Shown: piece after piece, positions 17,581 to 26,628 of the stretch
How positions within the stretch are numbered: the first letter of the stretch is position 1
How the letters are laid out: every line of letters begins with the position of its first letter
Source: Streptomyces sp. NBC_01454
GTDB taxonomy: Bacteria > Actinomycetota > Actinomycetes > Streptomycetales > Streptomycetaceae
Reading direction: 5' to 3'
Assembly (NCBI RefSeq): GCF_036227565.1
Contig: NZ_CP109460.1
Location: 992,001-1,056,000 of the forward strand
Length of the DNA: 64,000 bases
Notes under the pieces: model-generated
What the model was told of the DNA's origin: nothing
The model's input: only the letters and a program-made list of their open reading frames with translations
Database searches by the model: none
Position numbers and translations under genes: made by a program

Positions 17581-18924
17581 ATGCCTCGTCTCCGTCTTCG
17601 CGTGATGGTCGCGTTACTGAGCACACTGACATGCGTACTGGCGGGCTGCGGGCCCGGCGATGACGGGTCCAACCACGGCCGGCGACCACCCGGCGCGCAC
17701 GTGACGATCAGAGTGCCGGCTGACGCCCCGACGATCTCGGCTGCGGTGTCTCTCGCTCACCCCGGTGACCTGGTGTTGGTCGCGCCGGGCGGGTACCACG
17801 AGTCGGTGAAGGTCTCCACGCCTCGTGTCACTGTTCGTGGGGAGTCCCGGGACAAGGTCGTGATCGACGGGCGGTTGCAGCAACCGAACGGCATCCTCGT
17901 CACCGCGCCCGGGGTGGCCGTGGAGAACCTGACCGTGAAGAACAACACGCAGAACGGGGTCCTGGTCACCGGTTCGGCGAAGGCGGGCGCCGGGCTACCG
18001 GGGCGTTCCGGGGGCTACGACACCGGCGATGAGCCTGTCACCTTCCTGAAGTCGTTCCTGGTCTCCCACGTGACCGCGACCCGCAACGGGCTGTACGGCA
18101 TCTACGCGTTCTCCGCGCAGAACGGTGTCATCGAGCACTCATACGCGTCAGGCGGGGCCGACTCCGGGATCTACGTCGGACAGTGCAAGCCCTGTCACAT
18201 CGTGGTGCGGGACAACATCGCCGAACTCAACGCGGTCGGTTACGAAGGCACCAACGCCAGCAAAGACATGTACGTGGTCGGCAACCGCCTGGTCGGCAAC
18301 CGGGTCGGCCTGACCACCGACTCCGACCATCAGGAGAAGCTGCTCCCGCAGCGGGGCGCCCTCATCGCGGGCAATCTGATCGCGGCCAACCAGCAGAGGG
18401 CCACCCCGGAGCAGGCCGACGGCGGGTGGGGTACCGGCATCGGCATCGACGGCGGCAGCGACAACCAGTTCCTCCGCAACCGCATCGCCGACAACAGCAA
18501 CGCCGGGCTGGTGATCACCGCAACCGCCGATCTGCCTCCGATGGGCAACCAGGTCGTGGACAACACGTTCCACGGCAACGGCATCGATGTCGGCTGGACG
18601 TTCCCCACCGCCACGCGGGGACGGGGCAACTGCCTGCGTGGCAACGAGCTGCGCACCACAGTGCCCGCGCGGCTCGCGACAACCGCGTCCTGCCCGCTTC
18701 CGGCCCGGTCGCCCTCGCCGGCCGGCAGGTGGGCGATGCCGAAGGCGCCCGGTGGCATCCCGTTCACCGAGGTCGCGGTGCCGGGTCCACAGCCGCAGTT
18801 CCCCCACGCCACTACTACGGGCGCCACCGCTGTCCCGGCCGTTCCGGCCCTGCCGAAGACGGCAGGCATCCCGCTGCCGTCCGCGTCCCTGCTCGCCGTG
18901 AACGCGCGGGTGCAGACGTCCTGA
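17581..18924 (+). CDS. Lipoprotein with right-handed beta-helix (pectate-lyase/NosD-like) domain
   Basis: 447 residues from ATG 17581. A lipobox 'VLAGCGPG' (Cys about residue 22) follows a short hydrophobic signal. From residue 45 the sequence is a run of parallel beta-helix turns: 'VPADAPTISAAVSLAHPGDL', 'PGGYHESVKVSTPRVTVRGE', 'NGILVTAPGVAVENLTVKNN', and repeated 'GxxxxxNxxxxN' patterns to about residue 340. A Pro-rich tail ends the protein. Such surface beta-helix proteins often bind or cleave polysaccharide, but no catalytic set is obvious. It is divergent from the truncated DyP gene and convergent with the next gene, 7 bases away. Confidence 0.8.
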   Translation: MPRLRLRVMVALLSTLTCVLAGCGPGDDGSNHGRRPPGAHVTIRVPADAPTISAAVSLAHPGDLVLVAPGGYHESVKVSTPRVTVRGESRDKVVIDGRLQQPNGILVTAPGVAVENLTVKNNTQNGVLVTGSAKAGAGLPGRSGGYDTGDEPVTFLKSFLVSHVTATRNGLYGIYAFSAQNGVIEHSYASGGADSGIYVGQCKPCHIVVRDNIAELNAVGYEGTNASKDMYVVGNRLVGNRVGLTTDSDHQEKLLPQRGALIAGNLIAANQQRATPEQADGGWGTGIGIDGGSDNQFLRNRIADNSNAGLVITATADLPPMGNQVVDNTFHGNGIDVGWTFPTATRGRGNCLRGNELRTTVPARLATTASCPLPARSPSPAGRWAMPKAPGGIPFTEVAVPGPQPQFPHATTTGATAVPAVPALPKTAGIPLPSASLLAVNARVQTS

Positions 18925-18931
18925 ACAGCGG

Positions 18932-19756
18932 CTACCGGGTCGGGGTGACTCCGGGTACCGGCTTGACCGGAACGTACTTGTGGGTGTCGAAATCGATGCC
19001 CACCGGCTGCGGCTCGGAACCCATGCTGACGCGGACCCGGTACATGGTGCCGTCCGAGCCGACCCAGTAGCGCGCATTGCCCGCCGTACCGGAGCGGTCA
19101 TGGGAGGACGGCCCCGTCATGACGTCCACCCGATGCCCGTCCACCTGGTCTCGTCCCCACCAGGCGGCGCCGTTCTGCGGCAGCAGTTCGGCGTTGTCCG
19201 GTCGGTCGCTGCCGAGCCGGAGCGCGATGGTCAGCGAACTGTCCAGCGAGCTGCCGGACGACAGCAGCGGACGGCGGTACCAGGCCGAGCGGGGCGGCGA
19301 CGCGGGTGCGTGCGCCGGGGCGTGCGCCATCGGGTGGACGAACACCGAGGTGGCCGTCCACTCGATCAGGCCGTCGCTGGATGTGTCGCGCCCGGTGCCG
19401 TGCACCACGCCGTATCCGAGCTTGCCTCGGTAGTCGACGGACCCGGTGACGATCAGCCCGCCGGCGGTGCCCGGCACAGTGATCGTCACCGCGCGCCCGT
19501 GCGCCTCGTAGTTACGGAACCGCGTGATCGCCAACCGGTTCGCCTCATCCGAAGTCAGCGCGCGCGGACCGCCGGGGCCGGAGCCGCCGTCGGCGACCAG
19601 GAACGCGGCCACCGCGGCCACCGCGACGGCCACTGTGCCGATGACGACTGCCGCCCGGCGTGGCCGTAGCCATCGGCGCCGGTCAGCCGCACGGCCCGGT
19701 AGAGCTTGCCGGCTTCTCGCGCTCCGCACGCGGCTCGACGCTGACACTCTTCTCAT
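18932..19756 (-). CDS. Membrane-anchored extracellular protein, LolA/LppX-like in character
   Basis: About 274 residues from ATG 19756. A basic N-terminus is followed by one transmembrane helix ('AAVVIGTVAVAVAAVAAFLV'), then an extracellular domain: 'ALTSDEANRLAITRFRNYEA', 'GGLIVTGSVDYRGKLGYGVV', 'GLIEWTATSVFVH', 'RYWVGSDGTMYRVRVSMGSE'. The pattern of curved beta strands resembles LolA/LppX lipid-binding folds, but the call is tentative. The first about 25 codons have much poorer GC3 than the rest, and an ATG at 19760 opens 'MDEKSVSVEPRAEREKPASS' in the neighbouring phase, so an N-terminal frameshift is possible. Confidence 0.65.
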   Translation of the reverse strand: MRRVSASSRVRSARSRQALPGRAADRRRWLRPRRAAVVIGTVAVAVAAVAAFLVADGGSGPGGPRALTSDEANRLAITRFRNYEAHGRAVTITVPGTAGGLIVTGSVDYRGKLGYGVVHGTGRDTSSDGLIEWTATSVFVHPMAHAPAHAPASPPRSAWYRRPLLSSGSSLDSSLTIALRLGSDRPDNAELLPQNGAAWWGRDQVDGHRVDVMTGPSSHDRSGTAGNARYWVGSDGTMYRVRVSMGSEPQPVGIDFDTHKYVPVKPVPGVTPTR

Positions 19757-19835
19757 CCATCCTCTCGATCCCCACACTGCTCGGCCGGCGTGCGGTCACG
19801 GCGGAACGCGCCGGTCCAGTGACGGACGACGCCAA

Positions 19836-19857
19836 GGCCGGCCCTCGTGGGCCGGCC
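19836..19857. terminator. Perfect hairpin downstream of the surface-protein gene
   Basis: GGCCGGCCC and GGGCCGGCC arms (9 bp) flank a 4-base loop TCGT. A second, looser inverted repeat (GATCTGCCCG ... CGGGCAGGCAGATC) lies between it and the stop codon of the minus-strand surface-protein gene. Together they likely end that transcript. Confidence 0.6.
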
Positions 19858-19932
19858 GAGACGTGATCTGCCCGACCGCGCCATCCGGACCGCGGGCAGG
19901 CAGATCACAGTTGTTCGGTTCGTTCGGTTCGT

Positions 19933-22545
19933 TCAGTGCTTCCGGGCGCGACGCTTCCGGCTCGTGAACACGATGACCAGGCCCGCACCCACCAGCAGAC
20001 CGACCAGGGCGATCATCTCTGGCAGCCCGGACGTACCGGTGTTCGCCAGCGAGCCCTTGCTCCCACCGGCCGGGGCCGGGTTGGCAGGCGGTGCGGGTGG
20101 CGGCGGCGTAGCGGCCGGCGGCGAGGTCGGGCTCGGCGTCGAGGTCGAGGTCGAGGTCGCGGTCGGGGTCAGGCTCGGGCTCGGCGTCGAGGTCGGGGGC
20201 GAGGTCGGGGTCGAGGTCGGCGTAGAGGTCGGCGTAGAGGTCGGGGTCGGCGTCGGGGTCGGCGTTGCCTTCGGGATGTACACCCCGGCGTCGATCGTGT
20301 GATTGACCCCGCCCGGCTTGTCCGGCGCCGTGACAGGCGCGTGGCCGTTGCACAACCGCCCGGTGGTCGGCGGGGTCACATTGGAGTCATGCGCACGGTG
20401 GGCACCGGCTCGCGGGAGGGTGAACCGCAGCTCGCTTGACGGGGGCCGGCCGGGCACCTTGCCGGTGTCCGCGGTACACACGTCGAACTGCACCATGTAT
20501 TTCGCACCCGGCGTGAGCTGGTACGCGGCGCCGACACCACCGAAGTAGTACTCGCCGGCGGCATCGGTCCTGGTCGTGGCGACCTGCTTGCCGTCCGCGT
20601 CCAGCAGGTTGATCGTCGCCCCCGGCAGCAGCACTTCCGCCGGGTCCTGGATCCCGTTGTGGTCGCCGTCGAACCACACGAGGTTACCGATCTGGATCGG
20701 CGCGTTCGCCGCTGCGTACGCGATGTCACCGAGCCCGCCGGCCTTGCCGAACCCGTTCTGTTCCTGACCGACGAACTGGTACGCGTTGGCGGCCGGACCG
20801 TTGCCCGGTCCCTGACCGGTCGTGATGTCGTAGTAACCGGTCCCAGCGGCTTCGATGTCGACGGCCGGATCGAACTCCGTGCTGACGACCCACTGCTGCT
20901 GCGGGATATAGGCCACCGACCCCAGCGCGGTCTCCTGGTGCACGCCGCCGCGGAAGAAGTCGCCCGGGAAGTATTCGACGACATCGTTGGCCTGGCCGCC
21001 ATCGTTGGCGGGGGTGGCGTGGTGGGGGCAGTTTCCGGTGCCTTCCCACTCGTATCCACCGGTGGGACTGGCACAGGCCATGGTGATGTCACCACCGGAC
21101 ATGCCCATTTCCGGCGTGTTGTTCCCCGGGCGGGGGTCCAGCCCCTTCGCACTGAGAACGTCCATGAACCGGTCGCGGAAACCCAGGATCAGCGAACCGT
21201 CGCGGCCGAAGGCGAGGGAGGCGAGCTCCGGCTGCGGATCGATGAAGGCGCCGCCCACCTTTCGTTGGTCCCACGTGTCCAGGGTGGTGTTCCACGGGTT
21301 CCAGTGGGTGGCCTGGTCGGCGTCACCGGCACCCGTGAAGACGGTGCCGCGCTTGTCGGTGAGCGCGTGGGTCAGCACCGTGGAGAACCGCTTGCCGTCG
21401 TAGCTGTAGACGACGGCTTTCAGGTCCGCGCGCTGCCGCGTGCTCTCTGCGTTGCACACGCCGCCGACGTACAGCGTGTTGTTGTGGACGGCGAGACCGA
21501 ACGGCCGCCAGTCGCCGGTGCTCGCGCACCCCGGGTCCGGGATCCGCACCGTCGCCTCGGGCGCTGAGGCGGTGGCCCCTGTCGCGTCGAAGCTCACCAG
21601 GCTGCGGGTCAGCAGGTTCACCGCGTACAGCGTGGAGCCGTCCTCCGACAGGGTCAGGCCACCGATGCTCTCCTTGCCCGGTGCGTCGGTGAACCCGGGA
21701 TCCCTGTTCATGTCGGCGGTGTCGTGCGGCGTCACCGCAGCACCCGGCACCTGCGCGAACAACTCCGGCGCACCCGAGCCGCTGGCCGGCACCGTATAGA
21801 TCGCGTCACTGCCCTTCGGCCCGTACGGGGCGTACCGGCGGGCGAACGCGCTCTGGAACAGCCGGCTCCGGTACTTGTCGTACGCCAACCCGAACGTCGT
21901 GCCCACCTGGGCCTGCGTGGCCAGCGTGTCCGGGCACGACACACCGGCAGGACACGTGCCCCGGGTCTTCGTCCCGAACGCCACCAGTGCCCGGGTGTCG
22001 GTTCCGTTAGCGCCGCCATTCTGAACCGGCACGAAATACCGTGAGTCCGGCAGCGTGTAGTCGGCCGGATCCCACACCCCCGTCACCACCGAGGCGTTCT
22101 TTTCGTCCGACACATCCACGAACGACGTGAAGCTGTTGAAGTGGTTCTCCGCCGTCGACGCAGGCGCCGCCCGCAAGTAGTCGCTGTACGGTGCCGGGAT
22201 GCTGACGTCGACGCGGTAGCGGCCGCCGCTCAGCACGGTCGACCGCGACACCACGACCTTCCCGGTGGCATCCGTGACGCCGGTGACATCGTGCCCGGCG
22301 GGGTCGGAGATCTCCACCTTCATGCCCCGCTGTGGGACGTCCATCGTCGCGTTGATCACGCCGGTGCCGAAGAAGTCACGCAGCACCGCAACCGTCAGCG
22401 TGCCGTCGGCGGTCGAAGCGGCGGCCGGACCAGCCGTCGCTCCCACGGCACCGCCTGCCAGCAACAGAACGGATAACCCTATGCGTGCCAGCGGCTCCAC
22501 AAGCCTCCAGGCCGACCGGCGAGAATCTCTGCCGACTCGTTTCAT
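19933..22545 (-). CDS. Sortase-anchored SdrD-like surface protein with LANTG sorting signal
   Basis: 870 residues from ATG 22545 (GGAG upstream), preferred over 22560. A long signal peptide (cleavage near 'GPAAAS') is followed by a large domain (about residues 80-620) with propeller-like segments ('GSTLYAVNLLTRSLVSFDAT', 'SLAFGRDGSLILGFRDRFMD'). An SdrD-B-type domain comes next, 'QIGNLVWFDGDHNGIQDPAE' to 'TDAAGEYYFGGVG'. Then a wall-spanning Thr/Pro/Ser repeat region and a C-terminal sorting signal: LANTG (833-837), hydrophobic helix, 'RKRRARKH'. LAxTG is the motif preferred by class E sortases of Streptomyces, so the protein is predicted to be covalently attached to peptidoglycan. No sortase gene is in the window. 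Confidence 0.88.
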   Translation of the reverse strand: MKRVGRDSRRSAWRLVEPLARIGLSVLLLAGGAVGATAGPAAASTADGTLTVAVLRDFFGTGVINATMDVPQRGMKVEISDPAGHDVTGVTDATGKVVVSRSTVLSGGRYRVDVSIPAPYSDYLRAAPASTAENHFNSFTSFVDVSDEKNASVVTGVWDPADYTLPDSRYFVPVQNGGANGTDTRALVAFGTKTRGTCPAGVSCPDTLATQAQVGTTFGLAYDKYRSRLFQSAFARRYAPYGPKGSDAIYTVPASGSGAPELFAQVPGAAVTPHDTADMNRDPGFTDAPGKESIGGLTLSEDGSTLYAVNLLTRSLVSFDATGATASAPEATVRIPDPGCASTGDWRPFGLAVHNNTLYVGGVCNAESTRQRADLKAVVYSYDGKRFSTVLTHALTDKRGTVFTGAGDADQATHWNPWNTTLDTWDQRKVGGAFIDPQPELASLAFGRDGSLILGFRDRFMDVLSAKGLDPRPGNNTPEMGMSGGDITMACASPTGGYEWEGTGNCPHHATPANDGGQANDVVEYFPGDFFRGGVHQETALGSVAYIPQQQWVVSTEFDPAVDIEAAGTGYYDITTGQGPGNGPAANAYQFVGQEQNGFGKAGGLGDIAYAAANAPIQIGNLVWFDGDHNGIQDPAEVLLPGATINLLDADGKQVATTRTDAAGEYYFGGVGAAYQLTPGAKYMVQFDVCTADTGKVPGRPPSSELRFTLPRAGAHRAHDSNVTPPTTGRLCNGHAPVTAPDKPGGVNHTIDAGVYIPKATPTPTPTPTSTPTSTPTSTPTSPPTSTPSPSLTPTATSTSTSTPSPTSPPAATPPPPAPPANPAPAGGSKGSLANTGTSGLPEMIALVGLLVGAGLVIVFTSRKRRARKH
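20118..20271. repeat. Low-complexity tandem repeat encoding the Thr/Pro/Ser stalk
   Basis: On the plus strand the region is built of GTCGAG, GTCGGC and GAGGTCGG units of 6-12 bases. It encodes the (TP)n(TSTP)n stalk of the surface protein. Units differ by single bases, so length changes between strains by slippage would be expected. Confidence 0.75.
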
Positions 22546-23277
22546 GGCATCACACTCCACACTTTTCTTGTCAGGAAAACGAAGTACCCGTTTCTCGCTG
22601 CACGTTCACTTCATGGCCCCGGACGCGGACGCCGGCGCGAACGCCACGGAAAAGAAAAAGGGCCCACGCTGTTGCGTGGACCGCTTTGTGGTGATCGCTT
22701 GAGGGTATTGCGGACGAGTGGTAAGCGTCGCAGGCCAGGAAAAGCGAACGCGCGTTCAGGACCTCGGGCAGGACGGCCCTGGGTTGTGTGTTCTTGCAAC
22801 TCCATCACGGCGCCCTCGCCCCCACCACCGACCTCGCCGACCGCCATCGCGAGCAGCGCCCGATATTCTATCCGCTGACATCTCGCCGTCACCAGCAGAA
22901 CGCCCGACCTGGCACCCATCGGGATCCGCGAGAGTCCCCAAGTGCCCAGAGAATGGAGACCGGAAGAATGTGCGACAGCGACATAACGGCCGGATCCGGT
23001 CCCGTTGAGCGTGGCTTCTTTCACTTCTGGACAGCAATTGTCGATGCGTGTGGGTGGCAGTTGTCAGTCGGCGGGGATAGTGAGGTTTACGGGAATTCCC
23101 GTGAACATCCAGACGGCCGACGATCACCAACGATCACCAAGTGCCGCCCGAAACCCTGGTTCTGGCGCAACTTCTGTGGAGTGCACAGGAGGCGTGACGG
23201 CTGAACGTCGTGCGACCCTTGGGAAGTTGCCCGAAAACGATCAGTGCCCGATGAGGTGTGGCTGACAGTTCGAGGCC
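22546..23277. other. Gene-free region with a hairpin
   Basis: No convincing gene is seen in 732 bases: the open frames on both strands are short and overlap. A hairpin at 22661-22682 (GGcCCACGC / GCGTGGaCC, loop TGTT) follows an A-rich run and resembles a terminator. The stretch ends at the ISL3 transposase remnant, and its right half could be insertion-sequence flank. Confidence 0.45.
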
Positions 23278-23505
23278 GTGGAAGAGGTGGTGCTCCGACT
23301 GGAGGAGCTGTTGTTCCCGTCGATCGCGGACGTCGCGGTGCTGTCGATGGACGTGAGCAACAAGGCAGCACGCGTGGCAGCACGCGTGGCAGCAGGGTGC
23401 ACGACGGCGGGCGCCGCCTGCCCAGGATGCGGGACCACCGCAGCTGCCTGCGGGGAGTGCGCACCGGCCCACCCCGGGCCCCGCACCAAGGGCGGCGCAC
23501 TCCGG
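23278..23505 (+). pseudogene. ISL3-family transposase N-terminal remnant
   Basis: The translation 'RLEELLFPSIADVAVLSMDV' followed by 'AGAACPGCGTTAAACGECAP' matches the start of ISL3-type transposases: the 'LFPS' opening and a CxxC zinc finger. Between them a 12-base unit, GCACGCGTGGCA, is present twice in tandem, which disturbs the usual sequence. Downstream the catalytic DDE domain is missing, and the frame drifts into unrelated sequence before the next gene. This is a dead IS fragment. Confidence 0.65.
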
Positions 23506-23609
23506 CTCGGTCCCCGAGCCGCCGGATGGGTGACAGTCACCGGAAGACCGGCGCAGGTGGCGCTCCCGCCGACCCGTGATCAAGGTCGGTTGGCGGGAGC
23601 GCCGGTGGT

Positions 23610-24238
23610 TCAGCCGGCGCCTTCCTCGGCGGCGATCCGTGCGTGCGTTTCGTCGCTGTCGGTGCCGGCGGCGCGCTTGCCATAGCCGCGGTGGACGACC
23701 ATGAGTTGGTCTTGCGTGCGCTTCTTGTCGCGGTAGGCGATCACGGCTGGGCCGGCGCCGCTGGTGTGGCCGGGGAACATGGCGTCCTCGTTCCACTCGA
23801 AGCGACCGGTATTCGCATTACGGCCAACACCGTCCACCACAGGTTGGGGTCCTCGGCGGGGTTGATGCCGATCGGGATGAGCATCGTCGGCGAGATCCAC
23901 GGCGAGACCAACTTGCAGCCGTACCCCCTCGACACCGCCTGGACCCAACCCTTCTGCGCCATGGCCGCCAGGGTGACCAGGGACGAGAGAGGCTCCTTGA
24001 GCGCCTCGCCGAGGAAATCCGCGAGGAGGTCTTGATCTCGAGGTACGCATCCACCGCCGCCTGGTTGAGGTGAACCTCAAACCCCCACCACTTCGCCTTG
24101 AACTCCACGGTGGCGCCCCGCGCCTCCAGTTCCTTGCGCGCGCTCCGCCCGCTCCACCAGCTCCGGCGGCGGCGTCTCGTAGACCACGCTGTTCTGCGGC
24201 GCGCTGTCCTGGGACTCGGTGGACTGATCGATGGCCAT
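23610..24238 (-). pseudogene. Unknown gene broken by three frameshifts
   Basis: Starting at ATG 24238 (GGAGAGG upstream), four consecutive frames join into one plausible protein of about 205 residues. Frame one reads 'MAIDQSTESQDSAPQ...LVERAERA'. Frame two reads 'RKELEARGATVEFKAKWWGF..QAAVDAYLEIK'. Frame three reads 'MAQKGWVQAVSRGYGCKLVS...INPAEDPNLWWTV'. Frame four reads 'VGRNANTGRFEWNED...KRTQDQLMVVHRGYGKRA', ending at 23610. Each switch falls where the next frame takes over without loss of sense. No family is recognised. Decay is more likely than programmed frameshifting, though sequencing error cannot be excluded. Confidence 0.65.
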
Positions 24239-24719
24239 GGTTTTCCTCTCCAGCGGCGCGTGTCGTACCGGCCTGCCCGGACTCGTGACTCGAAGATCCC
24301 GGCGCCCCTCAGAATGCCCACATAGCGCAGCGAAAGACTGCATAAAGCCACTGATTGGCCTTATGGGGGCTACTCAATCTGGGGAAGCAATCACGGCCAG
24401 CCATACGGGAAAAGCGAGCTTTGGATGAGACGCGCGGGCTCGGTAACGTCGCTGAGACGAATCCGCACGCACCGCCCCGCCACCTGTCCACATCGGGGGC
24501 GCTGCCTGGGCGATCACGAGCATGCCGCCTGCGTGGTCGGCAGCCGCGTCGCGCCGCGGCCCTGGGCATGGGCCGAACAGGTGCATCCTGAGCCGGTCTG
24601 CGGGGGTGAGCCACTGTGATCGTGATCTTGCCTCGGCCGCCGGGCTATGGTCCCGCGTGGAGACGCTCCCCTGGGACAGTTCCTGCTGCTCCCGCTGGTG
24701 TTCTTGGAGGCTCGCGGGT
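24239..24719. other. Gene-free region before the ion-channel gene
   Basis: No gene is supported. Frames on the plus strand run into the channel gene but have no family resemblance before ATG 24720. The ribosome site TTGGAGG for that gene lies at the right end. Confidence 0.5.
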
Positions 24720-25760
24720 ATGCCCCGTTCGTATGGCGGGCCAGCGGACGGCCGACGTGGCTTCCCGGCCGGGCTCCGGTCGGGAGCGGCCGCTCTGCTC
24801 GCAGCCGCCGCTGCGGTGCTGAGCACGCTGATCATCGCTACGCCCGCCGCTGCGGCCGTGCCCAGTTGCCGCGTCGGGGCTTACGTCACCGACCTCTACG
24901 CGGTGGATCCGGTCAGGCGCACCGTGAACGCGGAACTGTGGCTGTGGAGCGTATGCCCACGCAAGGATCTGGCCGCTGTCCAGCGTCTCGAGTTCACCAA
25001 CGCGACGAGCACGACGCTGACCGCCCCTTCCAGCGAAAAGGTGGACAACGAATACTGGACGCAGGTCAAAGTGTCCGGGACCTTCCGGCAGAACTTCGAC
25101 CTGACGGACTTTCCGTTCGACAAGCAGGTCGTCCGGATCCGGGTTGAGGAAAACGAGCTGGACGAGTCACGGTTCGTCTACCGGGCGGATGTGAAGAACT
25201 CCACGTACAGCCCCAGGATCCATCCCGACGACTTCAAGATCACGAAATTCCGGATCGGTGTCGTGGACGCGCCCTACAGGACGAACTTCGGCGATCCCAG
25301 GCTCAAGCAAGGAGGCAGCAGCCGCTACTCCCAGCTGGTGATCAAGTTCCAGCTCACCCGAGAGGACATCACGAGCTTCGGCAAGCAGATCCTGCCGGTA
25401 TATGTGGCTTTCCTGGTCGCCCTGGTCTCGTTTCTGATCTGGTCGACGGACGACGAGGTCGCCATGGTCGCACGGCTCGGGATTCTCGGTGCCGCGCTCT
25501 TCACGATCATGCTCAACTTGCGGGCAGTCGACGAGGCGATGGGCACGTTCCTGAACGTGACGCTGGTCGAAGAGATCCACTTCATGAGCCTGCTCTACGT
25601 ACTGATCGGTGTCGCCAACACCACCTACGTCATGGGACTGTTGACCGATCCCATGGCCCGACCGGCGGCGCGGCGCTTCAACAACCGCATTTTCGCCATC
25701 GCGACGGGCTGCTACATCGTCGCCAACGTCATCGCCATCGCCCTCACCGTGTCGTTCTGA
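24720..25760 (+). CDS. Pentameric ligand-gated ion channel homologue (GLIC/Cys-loop receptor superfamily)
   Basis: 346 residues from ATG 24720 (TTGGAGG upstream; longer frames lack family features). A signal peptide ends near residue 46. The extracellular ligand-binding domain (about 47-222) contains 'FDLTDFPFDKQVVRIRVEEN' (126-145), the FPFD loop that defines the superfamily, without the flanking Cys pair, as in prokaryotic members. Cys50 and Cys79 could form another disulfide. Four membrane helices follow: M1 223-241 with the conserved Pro in 'KQILPVYVAF', M2 about 247-268, M3 284-306, M4 322-345. A Glu at the inner end of M2 ('DDEVAM') hints at cation selectivity (inference). Ligand unknown. 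The gene is intact inside a decayed neighbourhood. Confidence 0.85.
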   Translation: MPRSYGGPADGRRGFPAGLRSGAAALLAAAAAVLSTLIIATPAAAAVPSCRVGAYVTDLYAVDPVRRTVNAELWLWSVCPRKDLAAVQRLEFTNATSTTLTAPSSEKVDNEYWTQVKVSGTFRQNFDLTDFPFDKQVVRIRVEENELDESRFVYRADVKNSTYSPRIHPDDFKITKFRIGVVDAPYRTNFGDPRLKQGGSSRYSQLVIKFQLTREDITSFGKQILPVYVAFLVALVSFLIWSTDDEVAMVARLGILGAALFTIMLNLRAVDEAMGTFLNVTLVEEIHFMSLLYVLIGVANTTYVMGLLTDPMARPAARRFNNRIFAIATGCYIVANVIAIALTVSF

Positions 25761-26376
25761 GTCCGTACACTGCTCGCCGCCGAGGCGGCCGCCGGCCCGG
25801 CAGCTGCCGCGCTCCTGCGCATACCTCCCCGGCTGTTGAGTGCGGAGCGGGCATGCCGACTGGAGGAAACCGTGGTGCTGGAGAGCCGCACGGAACTCTT
25901 CGGCAACCGTGCCGCACCGTTGACGGTCAATCAGGTCGACTCACCGTCGTCGGCTGTCCGGAGATCCTCCAGGTGCGGGAACGCGACATCGACCGGCTGC
26001 GGGTCGAGCCCGTCGTCCTGGCGGCCCTGAGGGGGACGGGCGCACTGACGTGACCCTGAGGCGACGCTGGGCATGGCGGGCCGGGGCCGGCCCGTGATGG
26101 GGGTACAGCGGCTCTGGGAGCCCAGGGTTGGTGGTCCGAATCGGCCAACGGCCGGATCCACGCGGGCCTTACGCCATCGCGCTGCGTCGAGGACACGGGA
26201 TGCCTGAGCCAACGTCACCAGTCATCCTGTACGCCGGCGGTGCCCAGGCGAACCAGACCGGACGAGGGCAGTAACGGCATGATCCCACCGACCCCGGCGC
26301 AGGGCTGTTGCCTGACGGCCCCGGGGAGCAATCGGCACCTGGTCATCAACGCAGCGCGATGGTGGGGCGAAGCGGC
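25761..26376. other. Gene-free region downstream of the channel gene
   Basis: In this 616-base stretch I find no frame with a ribosome site or family resemblance. A short plus-strand reading near 25960-26050 ('EILQVRERDIDRLRVEPVVL') looks like the end of a decayed gene but cannot be assigned. Confidence 0.45.
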
Positions 26377-26628
26377 CTAGCCTCCGGGCCGAGACACCCT
26401 GCTGACGGTGTCGACCAGGGTACGCAGGACGGCCGTGCCGACGAACGCCACCGAGGAGACCGGCCGGACCACCCATCGCGTCAGATCGCCTTGCAGGTCG
26501 GGATCCACCTCGACGGTCACCCGGATGTACCTGCTCTGCAGCGTGGTGACCTTGGTGGATCGGGGTCCGGAGACGTCGTCCTGCTCGCGCCGCAATGCGG
26601 CGCGGTAGTTTTCCCTGCGTTGGCTCAT
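26377..26628 (-). CDS. Small basic protein coupled to the ParA gene
   Basis: 83 residues from ATG 26628, which overlaps the TGA of the ParA gene (ATGA), so it is translated as its partner. It is basic at the N-terminus ('MSQRRENYRAALRREQDD') and has a predicted beta-strand segment 'RYIRVTVEVDPDLQGDLTRW'. The small size, basic start and position after parA suggest a centromere-binding or partition-accessory protein of plasmid type, but no known ParB motif is visible, so this is inference from context only. Confidence 0.6.
   Translation of the reverse strand: MSQRRENYRAALRREQDDVSGPRSTKVTTLQSRYIRVTVEVDPDLQGDLTRWVVRPVSSVAFVGTAVLRTLVDTVSRVSRPGG

Noticed and set aside
20118..20271. GTCGAG/GTCGGC array considered as a regulatory or CRISPR repeat
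   Set aside because: It lies in frame inside the surface-protein gene and encodes its Thr/Pro/Ser stalk.
25712..26218. Several short frames on both strands after the channel gene
   Set aside because: No ribosome site, no family resemblance, and Arg/Pro/Ser-rich shadow-like composition.
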